Assembly (NCBI GenBank): GCA_026413225.1
Contig: CM048591.1
Location: forward strand, 47,575,803 to 47,639,802
Reading direction: 5' to 3'
Length of the DNA: 64,000 bases
Origin: Otis tarda
Taxonomy: Eukaryota > Chordata > Aves > Otidiformes > Otididae
Shown here: positions 48,328 through 61,226 of the stretch, in pieces
How positions within the stretch are numbered: position 1 is the first letter of the stretch
How the letters are laid out: every line of letters starts with the position of its first letter
Notes under the pieces: generated by a model
The model's input: only the letters and a program-made list of their open reading frames with translations
The model's database searches: none
What the model was told of the DNA's origin: nothing
Translations under genes and position numbers: made by a program

Positions 48328-51300
48328 TCTTCAAGTTCACACAGTCCCTCTGTTCACAGATGGCCTCTTTCCAGCTCTCACAAGTCCCAAGACACATCTT
48401 ACTTACTCTTGTTCTTAATGTTTGCATTGATGCCAGGTGGCTGTTCTCTTCTCCTATGTGTCTTCTTAGGAGAACGGAGCTTTCCAGTACACAACTTTGT
48501 CCGTCCAAAGCAAAAGCGTTCCTCAGAAGGAATCATAATGAACAATAAATCAGGGAAAAATACAGGTCACAAGCTATACTCAGGGTCTGAAAGGGTGGAG
48601 AATAACTCTTTATGAAGGACAGAAAATGGCATTGGATGAATCGTATTTGGTAAGTTATGTAATACTTGGTCATCTTCTTAGGAATAAAGGTTTCACTGTG
48701 TCTCAGTAATACTCAGTATCTCATAATGTGTTCCATCAAGACCATTAATCGCTCAATAAATCTTGAAGTATCCTGATAGTCCTGGAGGCTGAAGAACCAC
48801 CAAGTGTTTGCTAACACAAACATAGGAGGCAGATGAGTTTACAGTGTATTTGAGAGCACAAAAGAAAATATACTGGAAGACTATGAAGAAACTTCCTAAA
48901 GTATGCAAGGCTAGTAGACCAGAAGTTATGTGGATTTTCTGTCCCTGTGTTAGGACTGTGAAAAAACTTCTGTTGACTGCAGGTATTGTCCCTTGCTTGC
49001 TGGGGAAGGGAGGGTGGATGGAGCTTTCAGAAGAGCTTTATATGGGAGAATTAATAGCAAAACCAAATTAACTCTGCAAGAGTAGAGAGCAGAGGGCAGT
49101 GCTGGTGGGAAGTCCTAAAGACTGGCAAGTGAGTCCTTGTCCTGGACTCAGAGTCAACCACAAGAAAACTTACCAAAGCTGAATTTCCAGCCAAGCTTGT
49201 GGAGATGTTTTCCTATGACCCTCTTGGCTGAAACTGTCCCCAGTCACAACTCAGTGCTGCAGGATGCACAAACCTGAGGTTGCAGCAGCCATCATAACTC
49301 AAGGCAGCCACTGGCAGAGGACCAAGGGTGGTTGTGTCTGCCACGACACCCTCTTGTTGCACCCTGTTGTGCCCAAACTGTTGCTGTAATTCACAGGTGT
49401 ATCAGGGCAGAGATGATTTCCATTACAAATGTGTCATTTGGACACCTTTTTTAAGCAGTTGAATCAGCACCAGTGGTGACACTGAAGATAGTCAGCTTAG
49501 ATCAGATTCTTTCACTGAGAAATTCCTCAGCACCTTTTCTCAAATCCCATGGAGAGTAAGGTCCATTATGCTAGCCCTTTGATTTCTGATTTTCTGCAAA
49601 AGCGAATGCCAATATCCTTGTAGGAGGTAACTGAAACATATTTTGTTAGCAGCTATGTTAGGCTTATTCAGCCAATAACCTGCTCAAAGCAGAAAATACT
49701 GGATGCTGAAGAGGTTGGGGCTCTGCCACCAATTTTTTTTTTGGTTGGACATAGCCAGGGCCTGCTGCTGTAGGTACTAGAGGGCCCATTCTCTCCTCAC
49801 CCAGACTGCATCCCAAGGGGATATCACCTCTTCATATCTCCTCTTGGTCTCAACACACAGTAGAGGTCTGCGGAGGTCTCTGCCTCTCTCCACTGTCTGT
49901 CTTGTGAAATTGCACTCTCACTTTAGGACCTCCCTCAAGTGCCTCCCCAAGCACGTGACTACCTGTTAAGGTACTTAGTCATCATCTGGATCTTTTTGAT
50001 CTAATTAATTAGTGAGAGCTGAACCTAGCCTTTCAATACTTTATTGACACACTTCTATTATAGCTTGGTTCCTGCTGGAAAATGACTTTCGCAGTTCTGC
50101 ATCATTTTCTTCTACAGTCCTAAAAATGAACAGACATTTTGCTCTGCTGCAGTCTTGTGTCACCCAAAGGACACAAGGTCAAGTAGCTGTCCTGCTTATT
50201 ACGTTGATATACAGCCCCAGGCCATGCCCGCAGCACATGCTCACAGCTGGTATGAGCAGCAGCAAGGCAGGCTGCTGCATGAAGTGTGGGACACAGCACA
50301 AAGCTTTATTTTTGGCTTGCTTCATCTTGGGTGATCAAACACCAGGCACTTCAACGGAAGACCCTGTCCCCAGAGAACCATGGAGCAGCGTGTGTGCTCC
50401 TTACACCCAGGCGCTGTGGGATGCTCGTCCTGCTCCTCTGGGGGCTGTGGGCTCTGTGGATGGACATGACTCGGGGGACCAGCAGATGTTAGTGTTTATG
50501 GAGGAAATTTTTTTTGGCAGAAACAGCTTCCAAGGGACCATAGCTAATGTTTAAGCAGTGACTTTTTACCTAGGGAAAACTGAAGTGCTTTATACTCTAA
50601 ATAAGAGGAAAGCACGCTAGCACCACAACAATGTGCAGGCAGGATGGAATTGGTGCCTGATTACCGTCTCCAGCCACCCTCCTGGTGCAGCTCTCCCGGG
50701 AGGAGGGACTGTGTTTTCACAGAAATGCCGGCTACGGATAGGTAGGCCAAGCTTACCTGACACTTGAGCTAATGTGGAGGGGAGGAGGCAGCCACCAAAC
50801 AGACAGGCACAGCTCTTGTTCCAGGGAAGATGTTGACCCTGGGTCAACAGGCCAGGGAGGAATACTGTCAGGTGAGGAAAAGAGATGTCTCTGCCTCCAC
50901 GGAGATTTTGAACAAAAAGCTCCTGAGTTGCACAGATATAACCAGGGATGCACAAATCCTCTCTATCTCAGATGCTCACTGCAAGAGGGTGCATTAGCAG
51001 GAAATATCCTTCTTTCTTATATTTATTTTGGCCCCTGTGAGCTGCTCTGCACACCCGTGCAAAATGCAGAGCTTACACAGTCCAGGGAGCTCAGTGAGGA
51101 GCACTGCACATGCCCACAAAACAATACAGTCGTGGGTGCTGTTCCCACCGTGATGTTAGCCAGCTGGCCTAGATGTAGCCTAGTGTAGATACACAGATTC
51201 AGAGAAGGCAGTAAATCAGGATGTGCTATAGCTAATCCCAGACATACAGAAATCATGAGTCATGCCCAGAATAACATAGAGATTAGCTTTAAAATTTGTG

Positions 51301-52759
51301 GGTTTTGAAAAGCATAATTAATGTTCTGCCACTTTCATTTTCCTGCCATTCTTTAATATTTCACACGCACTTTGACGTGATACCCAGTAATCATATGGGT
51401 TAAAACTGTGATTTTTTTAAAACCTAGATCTGGAAAGACCCTATAATAACGTACTGACAGAGCTAAGACTTTCACCAAAAAGTCCCCATTAACAGTGGAA
51501 ACTTTAGTACAATTGCAAAGATTGGTAATATTGGAATGCCCCCAAGTTCACTTTTAACGGCAACTATGACAGAACAGCTTCCCTGACTTGGTGTGAGGGT
51601 AAACATTCATAAAGGAGTCACTACGATAGTTATCTCCCTGCAGCACAGCACCTTCTAATACATCAACAACTTGAAAACAACCTTTCTCCTCCAGACAGCC
51701 TTTACCCCTTTATCTTAAAATAGGGTTGGGTGTTCCTGTGTTCCTGGCTTTTTAGGAAACACCAGCCTGGACTTTTTAACCTCCCGATCCCAAGTCTCCT
51801 GATAGTTTAAGTGACACAAATAAACCACAATGCTTTTAACTTATGGCTGCAACTGCTTGCTTTTTGTCAGTACTATGGCTAAGCCAAGGCTGAGTAAGCT
51901 GAGACTTAAATAAATATCCATATATTTACTAAGCTGCTGCTCCACTGATGAAATCTGAACACAAGGAAAACTTGAACAACCTTTGAACTATTGTGGCACC
52001 AGTACAGTGAAATGAGATACAGCAGCTGATTTGCCTGGGGCAGCCATAAAATAACTGGCATCCCAGCCATTTGTGGTTCAGCATAATGGGGCTTCGGGTT
52101 TAGCCACTCCAGCCAAACCAATCCCTTTATAAATTTCCCATGTTTTTGTATTTAAACAAAGTCCAACTCTCCCAGGTCCTGTGAGAAGTAGCAAACCCGG
52201 TGGTCCTCATTTTCTGTTTTCTTTTAAAAACTGGGACATATTGCTGTATTTCCCCCATTACTACCTATTCTTTCCTTGTACTTACTTTGCAGTCCTGGCT
52301 ACCTCAGCTGTTGATCCCCGGGAAACATCCTCTGCTAATACTCCCAGGAATAGAAGACATTTGTAGCCAAACTGGTAGTAGTGCTGTGGTTGCATGCATG
52401 TTTGTAAAGTTTGTTTTGTATAGATTTAATCTGAGGCAAAGCGACTGGATGGAAATTTCTGCTACTTTGGGCCATGAACAGATGCTTTGTCTCAAGTCTC
52501 CTTATCTTTGCCTGCAAGTTCCAGCTCACATGATTTTCTGTTCTGAATCAACTTGATATTCACAAGGTGAATATTCAAAAGAAGTAGGAATGTTTAATTA
52601 TTTTTCAAACTTTTTTAAACATTTCAGACTCTATAAATATTTGGGAGGGGGGTGGGAGGAAGCTTGTTCCTTCACTCCCTCCTTGTCTCCCCACCAGCTT
52701 GCCCTGGAGAAGAGGACCTCTCCAGCCACATCTGGCAGAGAGAGAGACATGACTGAAAG

Positions 52760-52988
52760 GAACCAACAGCCAAACTCAAAGCTTGTTTATTTTACAGAAG
52801 CTGCTAAGCTGAGGTCAGGAGGCACTTCTAGCAAAGAAAATACAGGGGTGCACACTGCAGAGTGATGGGAAGTTTACAGCAGCCACAGTCAGAAATCTGG
52901 GCCACCAGCGGATATGCAGGTGCGCCCCATGTTAGCGGTTCCCCTTTCCGGGGAAGAGCACCTTGCCTTGAGATCCACAGTCTAAAAC
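52760..52988 (-). other. Possible 3'-terminal exon on the minus strand (weak)
   Basis: On the minus strand a strong acceptor (CATTTGTTTTTTCTTTTAG, complement of 52989-53007 or so) precedes a frame reading VLDCGSQGKVLFPGKGNR and a TAA stop (complement of 52932-52934). About 140 nt further on lies an AATAAA signal (complement of 52786-52791), so a short terminal exon with its own 3' UTR would end near 52765. The stretch around the frame has three CpGs and a different composition from its surroundings. The peptide is short and not recognised, and no upstream minus-strand exon was identified. Confidence 0.14.
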
Positions 52989-53110
52989 CTAAAAGAAAAA
53001 ACAAATGAACAAAAAGAAAATCCATTTAGAAGTCTTCAAAGGGCTGAAAAGAGAATGAGACTCAGTGCTACAGGGAGTTTTATGGAAGGTCTGAAACAGT
53101 TGGACAAAGA

Positions 53111-53132
53111 CACTGCTAAAGCACTGCTAAAG
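53111..53132. repeat. 11-bp perfect tandem duplication
   Basis: CACTGCTAAAG is present twice without mismatch and is followed at once by a donor-like GTGAGC. Confidence 0.9.
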
Positions 53133-53155
53133 GTGAGCAGGGACACCAGCGGCAT

Positions 53156-53191
53156 GTGGGGCAGTGCGTGGGGCTATGCATGGGGCAAGGC
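53156..53191. repeat. 12-bp unit x3, G-run minisatellite
   Basis: GTGGGGCAGTGC, GTGGGGCTATGC and ATGGGGCAAGGC follow one another. Each unit carries a GGGG run, and another two G-runs occur about 25-40 bp downstream (GTGGGGTGCAGGGG), so a loose G-quadruplex is conceivable. Confidence 0.85.
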
Positions 53192-54255
53192 CTCATGTCC
53201 TGGCCACCAGCATTTTGTGGGGTGCAGGGGCTGCTCCTCTGGATGCAGCCAGGCCAATGTCTCAGCAAGAACAAGAGAGGAGAGCAAGACTAGGAACAAC
53301 TAGGGCTGTATCTTCCTGATGCTTTGGCCCGTAATTTTTAGTAAAATACTGTTTGGCAAGGCAATTGATTCTTCTTTGTAAATGGGGAAAATGAATTAAC
53401 TAGCTAGTAAGTAGTTTAGTTTAATTTTCCTAAACTTCTGGGTGAGAGCTTGAACTACACTTTTATTAGTGATCCCTCAAATTTGATCATGGCCCTTGGA
53501 AACTCGGCATATGAGTTGAGACACAGAGTTATTATATCTGTGAAGGTGCAGCTAGTGTCCATGAACTGCAGAGTTTCCAGCCAAGCACTGCTTGGTTAGC
53601 ACATTGTTGTCCATTTGTACACTTTGCGATACATGGTGATGCAGCACTCCAGTACTTCAAAAAAGTTTCCCCATAGTAGATAAAACATTAGCTTTTTTTT
53701 TTCTTTTTCCCTTTATATCTTTGTCTTGCTTATTTAAGTAAAGCTTCCAGTTCTGTGAGTATTCCACTGCCAGCATATAATTTCTATTTAAGGGAGTTCT
53801 ACTACTTTCCAATGTGTTGTGTGCAAAAGGAAGCTAGCAACTGCTAGTTTTGGTCAGGGTTTGCTCAGAGGAAAATTTCCTCTCATCTTTATTTGATACA
53901 TTACAATAGTGCTTTCCATTGCTGCAGTTGCGAAGCAGTTTTAACCGCTCATGTAGCAGCACTGCTTTTGTGTAAATGTCCAGCCATATGTTCCCACAAG
54001 AAACAAGAAAATCTATATGGCATGGCATGTCATCCATTATAAAGAGAGAAGGATCATGGTAAATTTTAGACACACAACCCATCCAATTTATTCCTTTTTC
54101 TGATGTAATATTCTCTGTATTTCCATAGGTTTTACCTTTTGCCTGTGAACCGCATCCTGCTCTTTTGCAACAGTGTAATTCCTTTGACCTCAGCCTTATT
54201 GTAAAATGCAGTCCAACCTTATGCAGCATAATTTTCACTGGAAAATAAAGCAAAT

Positions 54256-55412
54256 AGTCATAGAATCATGGAATTATAGAACAGTTTGGGTTGGAAGGGA
54301 CCTTTAAAGGTCATCTAGTCCAACCTCGCTGCAAGAAGCAGGGACATCCCCAACTAGATCAGGTTGCTCAGAGCCTCATCCGACCTGGCCTTGAATGTTT
54401 CCAGGGATGGGGCATCAACCAGCTCTCTGGGCAACCTGTTCCAGTGTTTCACCACCCTCATTGTAAAAAAAATTTCTTTGTATCCAACCTGAATCTACCT
54501 CCCTCTGTGTTAAAACCATTACCCCTTGTCCTATCACAACAAGCCCTACTGAAGAGTTTCTCCCCATCTTTCCTGTAGGCCCCCTTTAGGTATTGGAAGA
54601 CCACTACAAGGTCTCCTCAGAGCCTTCTCTTCTCCAGGCTGAACACCCCCAACTCTCTCAGCCAGTCCTCACAGGAGAGGTGCTCCAGCCCTCTGATCGT
54701 CTTCGTGGCCCTCCGCTGGACTTGCTCCAACAGGTCCATGTCCTTCTTATGTTGGGGGCTCCCCAGAGCTGGACGAAGTACTCCATGTGGGGTCTCATGA
54801 GAGTGGAGTAGAAGGGGAGAATCACCTCCCTTGACCTGCTTGCTATGCTTCTTTTGATGCAGCCCAGGATGTTGTTGGCTTTCTGGGCTGCAAGCACACA
54901 TTGCTGGCTCATGTTGAGCTTCTCGTCCACCAGCACTCCCAAGTTCTTCTCCTCAGGGCTGCTCTTGATCCATTCTCTGCCCAGCCTGTATTTGTGCTTG
55001 GGATTGCCACGACCCATGTGCAGGACCTTGCAGTTGGCCTGGTTGAACTTCATGAGGTTCTCACAGGCCCACCTCTCTAGGCTGTCAAGGTGGCATCCCT
55101 TCCCTTCAGCCTGTTGACCATACCATATAGCTTGGTGTCTTCGGCGAACTTGCTGAGGGTGCACTCTATCCCACTGTCCATGTTGCCGACAAAGATGTTA
55201 AACAGGGCCAGTCCCAACTAACCTCTGAGAAATGCCACTTTTCACCAGTCTCCACCTGGTCATCAAGCCGTTGACCACAACTTTTTGATTGCAGCCATTC
55301 AGTCACTTCCTTACCCACCAAGTGGTCCACCTATCATTTCCATGTCTCTCCACTTTAGAGACAAGGATGTCTTGTGGGGCAGTGTCAAATGCTTTGCACA
55401 AGTCCAATAACA
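54256..55412 (-). mobile_element. CR1 LINE copy D, 5'-truncated
   Basis: This reverse-strand CR1 copy runs from its tail (AGTCATAGAATCATGGAATT at 54256) through the 3' UTR and ORF2 up to the start of RT motif A. On the minus strand the 5'-most sequence reads LDLCKAFDTAPQDILVSK, keeping the motif-A aspartate, then KVERHG. Downstream are [59 protein letters not shown] and [12 protein letters not shown]. The frame is broken: compared with copy B there is a 10-bp deletion at the sequence corresponding to copy-B position 12749-12758 (here near 55089), and at least one more frame change near 54757. It is inactive. Confidence 0.97.
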
Positions 55413-56008
55413 TGCATTTAAATACCTCTCTCAGTTTCTATCTCCTCCTAGGTATGTGCTCATTGCATACTCATTACAATATCTGGGCATTTATATTAGC
55501 CATAGATCTATAGGAAATTCTAGTTATATGTGTATTTTTGGTCTTTCTGGACTATGCCACAGCTGAGGAGCAATGCATCATGTAGTTCATTGTAACTGGT
55601 AAGCCTTTACCTAGAAGCTGCCCAAACGGCTTACAGTTGTCAACAGTTGAAGCTGAGCTCTCAAAGACCTATTTTTCTAGAAGATGGAAAAAAGCAAACA
55701 AAAACTGTTTGACTAGCCTTTCAGCTCAAAATCTGAGCCCCTTTTCTTCTTAGTGAAATGGCATCCTCAGTTTGCTTGGAGTCTTTGGGCGTTATTGCAA
55801 CATAAACATTAATTAATTATAAGAATACAATAGGAGAATTAAAAAATACAACCACATGTAATAAGTTCTTCCCTCCACAACAAAGGCAGTTAATATCCTT
55901 GAAACTCTGTGAGAAAGACAGTTTCCCACTGAAAGATTACACAGGAAATAAGAAAAATCATCAACATTTTGACATTATTTTCTAATTGAACTGTTTCTCT
56001 TTGTATAG

Positions 56009-56199
56009 GAATTTATCGAGTATGGAAAGCATTTCAGTTTGTTAGTATGCAACAGATGAAACCAAAGACCTTGGTGACCAGCCCTCAGAGCAAATATTTG
56101 CAAATGTTAAGGCAGCAAATGAGGTATTACTTAAATGAAGACACTCTTAAAAGTCTCCCCAAACTACCCAACTTTCCAAACCCAAGAACTGAGGATTAG
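56009..56199 (+). other. Possible 3'-terminal coding exon, product unknown
   Basis: A splice acceptor with a branch-point-like TCTAATT (55981-55987) and the tract CTGTTTCTCTTTGTATAG (AG at 56007-56008) leads into a frame of 62 codons ending in TAG at 56197-56199. The peptide starts IYRVWKAFQFVSMQQMKPKT, continues with SPQSKYLQMLRQQMRYYL and ends NFPNPRTED. It is rich in Gln, Lys, Arg and Leu, with an amphipathic look (KYLQMLRQQMRYYL), and has proline-spaced ends, unlike the chance translations nearby. The other two frames close early (after 16 and 11 codons). The frame enters in phase 2, so an upstream exon would be needed; none is identified. No AATAAA was seen close downstream. GAG|GTATTA at 56121 could be a weak donor if the exon is internal. 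I do not recognise the family. Confidence 0.25.
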
Positions 56200-58649
56200 G
56201 CTGCATTACTTATAAACTTCTCCCTTATTTTTCCTTTCTTGTTTGTGATGGATTTCTGGGAAGATTAAGGGGGTCTCACATCCATTCCCAGTGACTCCAG
56301 ACCCTGCTTGCCCCTGTGTACACTGGCAACCAGACACAGTATTGCATATTTGCTCTCAGCCTATGAGACCTCAGGAAAGTAGACAAGGAGAGCAGAGCCA
56401 TGGGAACCCTTGGGCTTTGGCCACTCTTTCCAGTGTCCTGCTGTAGGTCAGGGTGCTCCTGGCTAACACTACTCACCCGACGACCCTTGTAGCACACAGA
56501 CCTCTGCATTGCCAACTCCAGCTCAGTGGAGGAATGCTGTGTTTCTTTCTATGCTTAAAAAACATATAGGAGCACTGGGAAGCAGGCAGGTGGCCCTGAA
56601 GTCCAGTTTTAAAACATAACGATGGATCAGTAATGGTTTTCATCATCTGGAAACAAGCATTGATACAAACCTCAGACTCAGTGAAAAAATAATTGATATG
56701 CTTACACAATCAAAATACAGACAACAGTTACAAAAGCTTTAAAGGTCAGTAAAAAGAAACAAAACCATAATTTTATCTCTCTGTATTTCAGGTCAGCTCC
56801 AGGAGACTTCAACCCTCTGCCTCTCAAGGCATTTACCGGAACTTAGGGGGTTTTTTAATGCACACTCCTGTTCTCTATGCCTGTAAAGAGACAAAGCAGA
56901 TAAAAGGAATATTTAACTGTTATGCAAACTTCCCTGACATTGCATTCCTCTTTAAAACTGTTCTTCCTACCCCTGAACAATCCACACAAGGAAAATTCAG
57001 TCAAGGTCTTACTTTTAACCTTTTGCTTCTAGCTAAACACACCTCACCTCTCTCTATCCATGAGTTTTATTCAAAAGATGGCAAAAGCCATCTCCTGCCC
57101 AAACAATGGCCTTCTGATCCACAGGGAAAATGACGCAAAGCACAATTCATCTCTCAGAGCACTGTTTCAGGAAAATTATTGCATTTTTTGCCACCTTGTT
57201 TTTTACCGAAATTATTTCCACAGTTGTGTTAACCCCCCAACCATGCGTGCACTGGCGTGGCTGCTGGGCCATGCTGGGGAGGGAGGGAGCAGGCAAGCGC
57301 CAGGAAGGAGCAGGCAGCAAGTGCAAGCTGCTCAGTCCAGCCTGGCAGCATGGAGAAGAGTCCATGGATGTGTGGCCTCTAGATGCAAATGCCTGAAATG
57401 TCACTGCTCCCACAGGCCCCTGTACGGTCCGCGAGCACAGCAAAAGGAGCAAGAATTGCAAATCACTGTTAGTGCTTGGCTGAGAGCCCATAGCAGTGCT
57501 CTGATACCCTGAGCTAGTTTCTATGTGTCCCCTGGTCTGTGCTAAGAGGGCACTGGGACATTACACTGTGCCCCAGTGGAGATCCCAATGCCATGGATGC
57601 GGTGCATGAAGCTCACTCCTGCGGTGAAATCTGTGTGTGGCTTCTCCACTGAGGTAGCATGATATGTTTGCTTTTATTCATCAAAAATATTGACACTCAA
57701 GGCAAGATGTTGCTGAAAATGATTTTAGTTAAAGGTAGGGGCTATCTTTAGCCAAGTCATTTATCAATTTAGAGTCCCACTGTTTCAGCAAAGGTTTCTA
57801 CTAACAGAACAAACATGCACCTATTACTGAAGACAAAAAACAGCTCACAACCAATCACCAGAGACAAATATGTCAACAGCACTCCAGTTACAAGCTCCTG
57901 TGTGTGTATCATAATGTATATTGATGGCTGTGTGCAAAATACCTAGCAGAAAAAATGATAATGAAAGCACAAGATATGGAGGGCTGAAGGAATGGATGCA
58001 AGCCTGGGGCCAGCAGAGTTAGGTGAGCTGTTCCCTGATCCTTCTTGTGCAGCAGGGTACTCACTGTTACACACAAATGTCACAGGAAGTATTGCCTTAG
58101 CTGGGATGGACATAGATTTTAATGGCTGACTTACTTCACTGTCACCCAGTTACAACTTCAGTAAAACAATGAAGCCAAAGAACTGCATTTTGAAAATAAG
58201 CATAAACAATGTCACAAACTAAAACCTCAGAAAACATACCCAGAAAGGATGTGGTAAACATCTGTCAGACTGCATCCTTTTAAAAAAATACCCAGGGGAA
58301 GTACATTTCATTACTGACTATGCATATTGACCACAGGCTTAAACTTTTCATTGAATAATTGAGGAGCCTTCATATTCTGAACCAGAGGAATGGGTTGGAA
58401 GAGTTGTTAGGGTTATTAGGCTGCTTGTAAATAATCCTGGCATCCATCCATTCTGTTTTTCTCTCTAGAAAAAAAAAGTCCATAAATGGAGGAAGATCAC
58501 TCCAGAGGGACTTGTTTCAGAGCAGTGGTTTATGTAGCCATTGTTGTTCAAGAGATGTTGAATCACTGAAGCAAAAAACTAGTTGCTAATGACTGAGACA
58601 TATGTCCTTTATTATTTCAGAAGATTTTGGAGCAACCTAGCAGTCTTTT

Positions 58650-58800
58650 GTCACTCACAAGGTGACTCACGCTGCATTTAAAATAAGGAAAAGCCATTAA
58701 AATCTGTAATTAAGCATTACTGCATGAGCGCTATTAAGTATACCTACAAGAAAGGATTAAGGTTTTTTGGATTTCTATTAAATTTAATATTAGCTGAAAA
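58650..58800. promoter_or_regulatory. Candidate conserved non-coding element
   Basis: Repeat-free sequence with clustered homeodomain-like cores: AATCTGTAATTAAGC (TAATTA at 58707-58712), GCATTACTGCATGAG and CGCTATTAAGTA. There is no coding frame. It is flagged by composition alone. Confidence 0.18.
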
Positions 58801-60261
58801 TTTCCTGTTTATACAAAACATTATTGTTTGACAACTACACCATTCCCATAATATACTTTACCCAAAGTTATGTGTGTATGTAGTCTCCAGTTCTACCATT
58901 TTAATATCATTTGTCTTTGAAAACTGAATGAGGCCATGTGCCAGGAGGACAGAGGTACAAGACCACTGGATGTTTGTAAATCTCAAGAGGGTAGTTGTGT
59001 TCCTCCAACCCTATTTGGTCTGCAACTAGCCTATTTTTAAAAGTCTCCTACTCTTTTGCCAGATCAAGTCATCATTAGGGAGGGGCAGGAGAGGAAGCCG
59101 TTGTCCAGTACCTAAATTATACTTTGCATTTTCTATAATTTAGGTTAGGATTTTCAACTTCTCAGAGAAACACATTTTGCATTTTTTAGGCCAAAGGAAC
59201 AAAGAAGTGGCATTATAACCCAGCTAATTTTTGGACAGCTGAGGTACCTAAAATAGATGCATCCTCACCTGAGATTGTCCCACTGTGATTAGTAAAGAAA
59301 GAATCCCTCCAGGGAGGCTGTTGTCCAGCTTTTAGGATGTATGTGTGTGTATCTGAGTCCCTCTAACTAAATGGCTACCCTCCCAAACCAATGTCCTCAG
59401 TTAAGTACCTGTGGTGGTGGGGGACAAATTTGGCAGTGAGGTATCAGTGGTTTTCCTGCCACAACAAGGCTAAGAATTACAGGTAGAGAAGTACTGGCTT
59501 TATATTTATATATTTGATAGCCACTAAGAGTCTGCAGACATGGTTTACAGCTCTGTATTTATTTCCCTACAAGACTAAACAGCTAGGACCTCTTTTTATA
59601 CCAAATGAACCTTCACAGCCCTGATGTATGTTTGCAAATGGCATAAGGTCAGTGAGTCTTGAAAGGAGAATTCGCTCAAATGACTGTAGGTCTTCTGTAA
59701 GTAACCAAAGCCTTTACTTCAGTTTTGCTCTTAGCAGACTGGAGTGTGACAGAAGATGAGCCGCGTTTCTCCAGTCAGATATTCTGGCCCACCCGTTGGG
59801 CATTTCCCTGCAATCATGGCCAGAAGTACAGGATTTGATTCTTTCCAAAATCAGCAGTCAAAATCTGATCATTAGGATGCCTCTGTCTGTGTTATTTCCC
59901 ATAAACATATAAAGAAACTAACACAAGATTGCTCGAGGAGAACTGGGAGTGGCTGGATGCTGTGCCCAGCCAGTTAGCCAAAATATGGCAGGTAGAAGTA
60001 GGAGCTAGACTAGATGTGTTAGAAAGCTTCTAAAACTTTTGCTTTTGCCAACTACCGCTAGCACAAGCTAGATAACCCCGCTCCACCAAGGGATATATTA
60101 CTTCCATGTCAAGTCATAGTAGGCAGTTGTTATGCAACAAGACATGTTATTTTGTTTCCTATCCATTATAGCTGCATAAAATACAACTCTCTTGTACTTT
60201 CTGCAAAATAAATGGGAGGATAATAGATATCCCATGCTACTCATTTCATTCTTATGTCTTC

Positions 60262-60278
60262 TTTTTTTTTTTTTTTTT
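60262..60278. repeat. T17 homopolymer
   Basis: Seventeen consecutive T. The sequence on its right, read on the minus strand as the body of a poly(A)-tailed insertion, is not recognisable as a retrocopy. Confidence 0.85.
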
Positions 60279-61226
60279 GCAAGAGCAATATGTCTTAAAC
60301 CTTTCAAAGTCTCAAAAGCAGCAGCACCATGTGGGAAGAAGTGGATTACTTACATTGTGTAACAGAAATGGTTAAGCTCAGATGGATCTGAAACTGGAAG
60401 CAATATAACCACATCAATGCTGCTGCTCAATGAGCCTGATTAGCTTAGCAAAACAGATGCAGTTTTTCAGAACAAGGTAGCATCCATCCAATGTAGATAT
60501 TCTGACTTAGACTGATATTAGAGCCAGTATTTGCATCACTCTCATATATAATAAGTAGGTCCTAAAGCCCAGAGTCATCCCATCCAGCTTCAGGCACCTA
60601 ACTAAGACATATTTGTCAGAAGCATACTCACCCTAAGTGTCACTGTATACTGGATGAAGAGAGACAGACACTTTCCATTACCATTCAGATATTTGGTGAA
60701 TTCTAAGACACAAGCTCTTGTTTTACTTATGTGCTTTGAAATTACTGTCCTTTCTTTCCAATTTCCCCAGTCTTGAATCTCAACTCAAAATTAAAAGCTG
60801 GTTATAATTTCTTCCATCTGCCATATTGCTCTCCATTTATTTATCAATTTATTATACATTATGTACATTAATACCAAATGGTATGTGAAAGTTTTGGAGC
60901 ATTGATGTATTCCACATGGTTTGGCACAGAAATTCAAGGACAGTGCTTCAAAACCAGAAAGTGTATTAGATACACATTTACTCTGTGGTGCTTCCCAGGA
61001 CCCAGCTTCTATTTGAAATGTTTTGTTTGACCATTTTCATTTCAGGAGCAAAAGAACAAAATACCAACTGTGGACAGTTTCACATTTCTGAATCCCAAAT
61101 ATTTGTGGAAAAAAACAGTCATATACAGGAGACAGGAGCAGTGTGTTGGACATGGATTGTGCAGAATATTTTATGCTGAAGTAATTGATGTAGCTCATTT
61201 AGAGAGCAACCCCAGTGCCTGGTGTT

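Larger units (their letters stand above)
39162..54255. other. About 15 kb of unique gene-poor DNA
   Basis: No known gene is recognised. Listed separately are exon-like segments at 42530-42598 (+) and 52760-52988 (-), a 16-bp tandem at 43571, a hairpin at 45572-45592, a 197-codon open frame at 47734-48327 and short tandem repeats at 53111-53191. Open frames in the GC-richer stretch 50120-51190 (up to 142 codons) overlap on both strands and show no domain. Confidence 0.55.

Noticed and set aside
50126-51188. Overlapping 142- and 138-codon frames as genes
   Set aside because: This is a GC-richer patch with few stop codons on both strands. The translations show no domain, signal or conserved-looking segment.
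59260-59300. 14-nt micro-exon on the minus strand
   Set aside because: The donor and acceptor are good, but the branch-point-like TACTAAT lies only a few bases from the AG, too close to work.
60262-60310. T17 run as the poly(A) tail of a reverse-strand processed pseudogene
   Set aside because: The adjoining sequence on the minus strand resembles no known transcript and no target-site duplication is evident.
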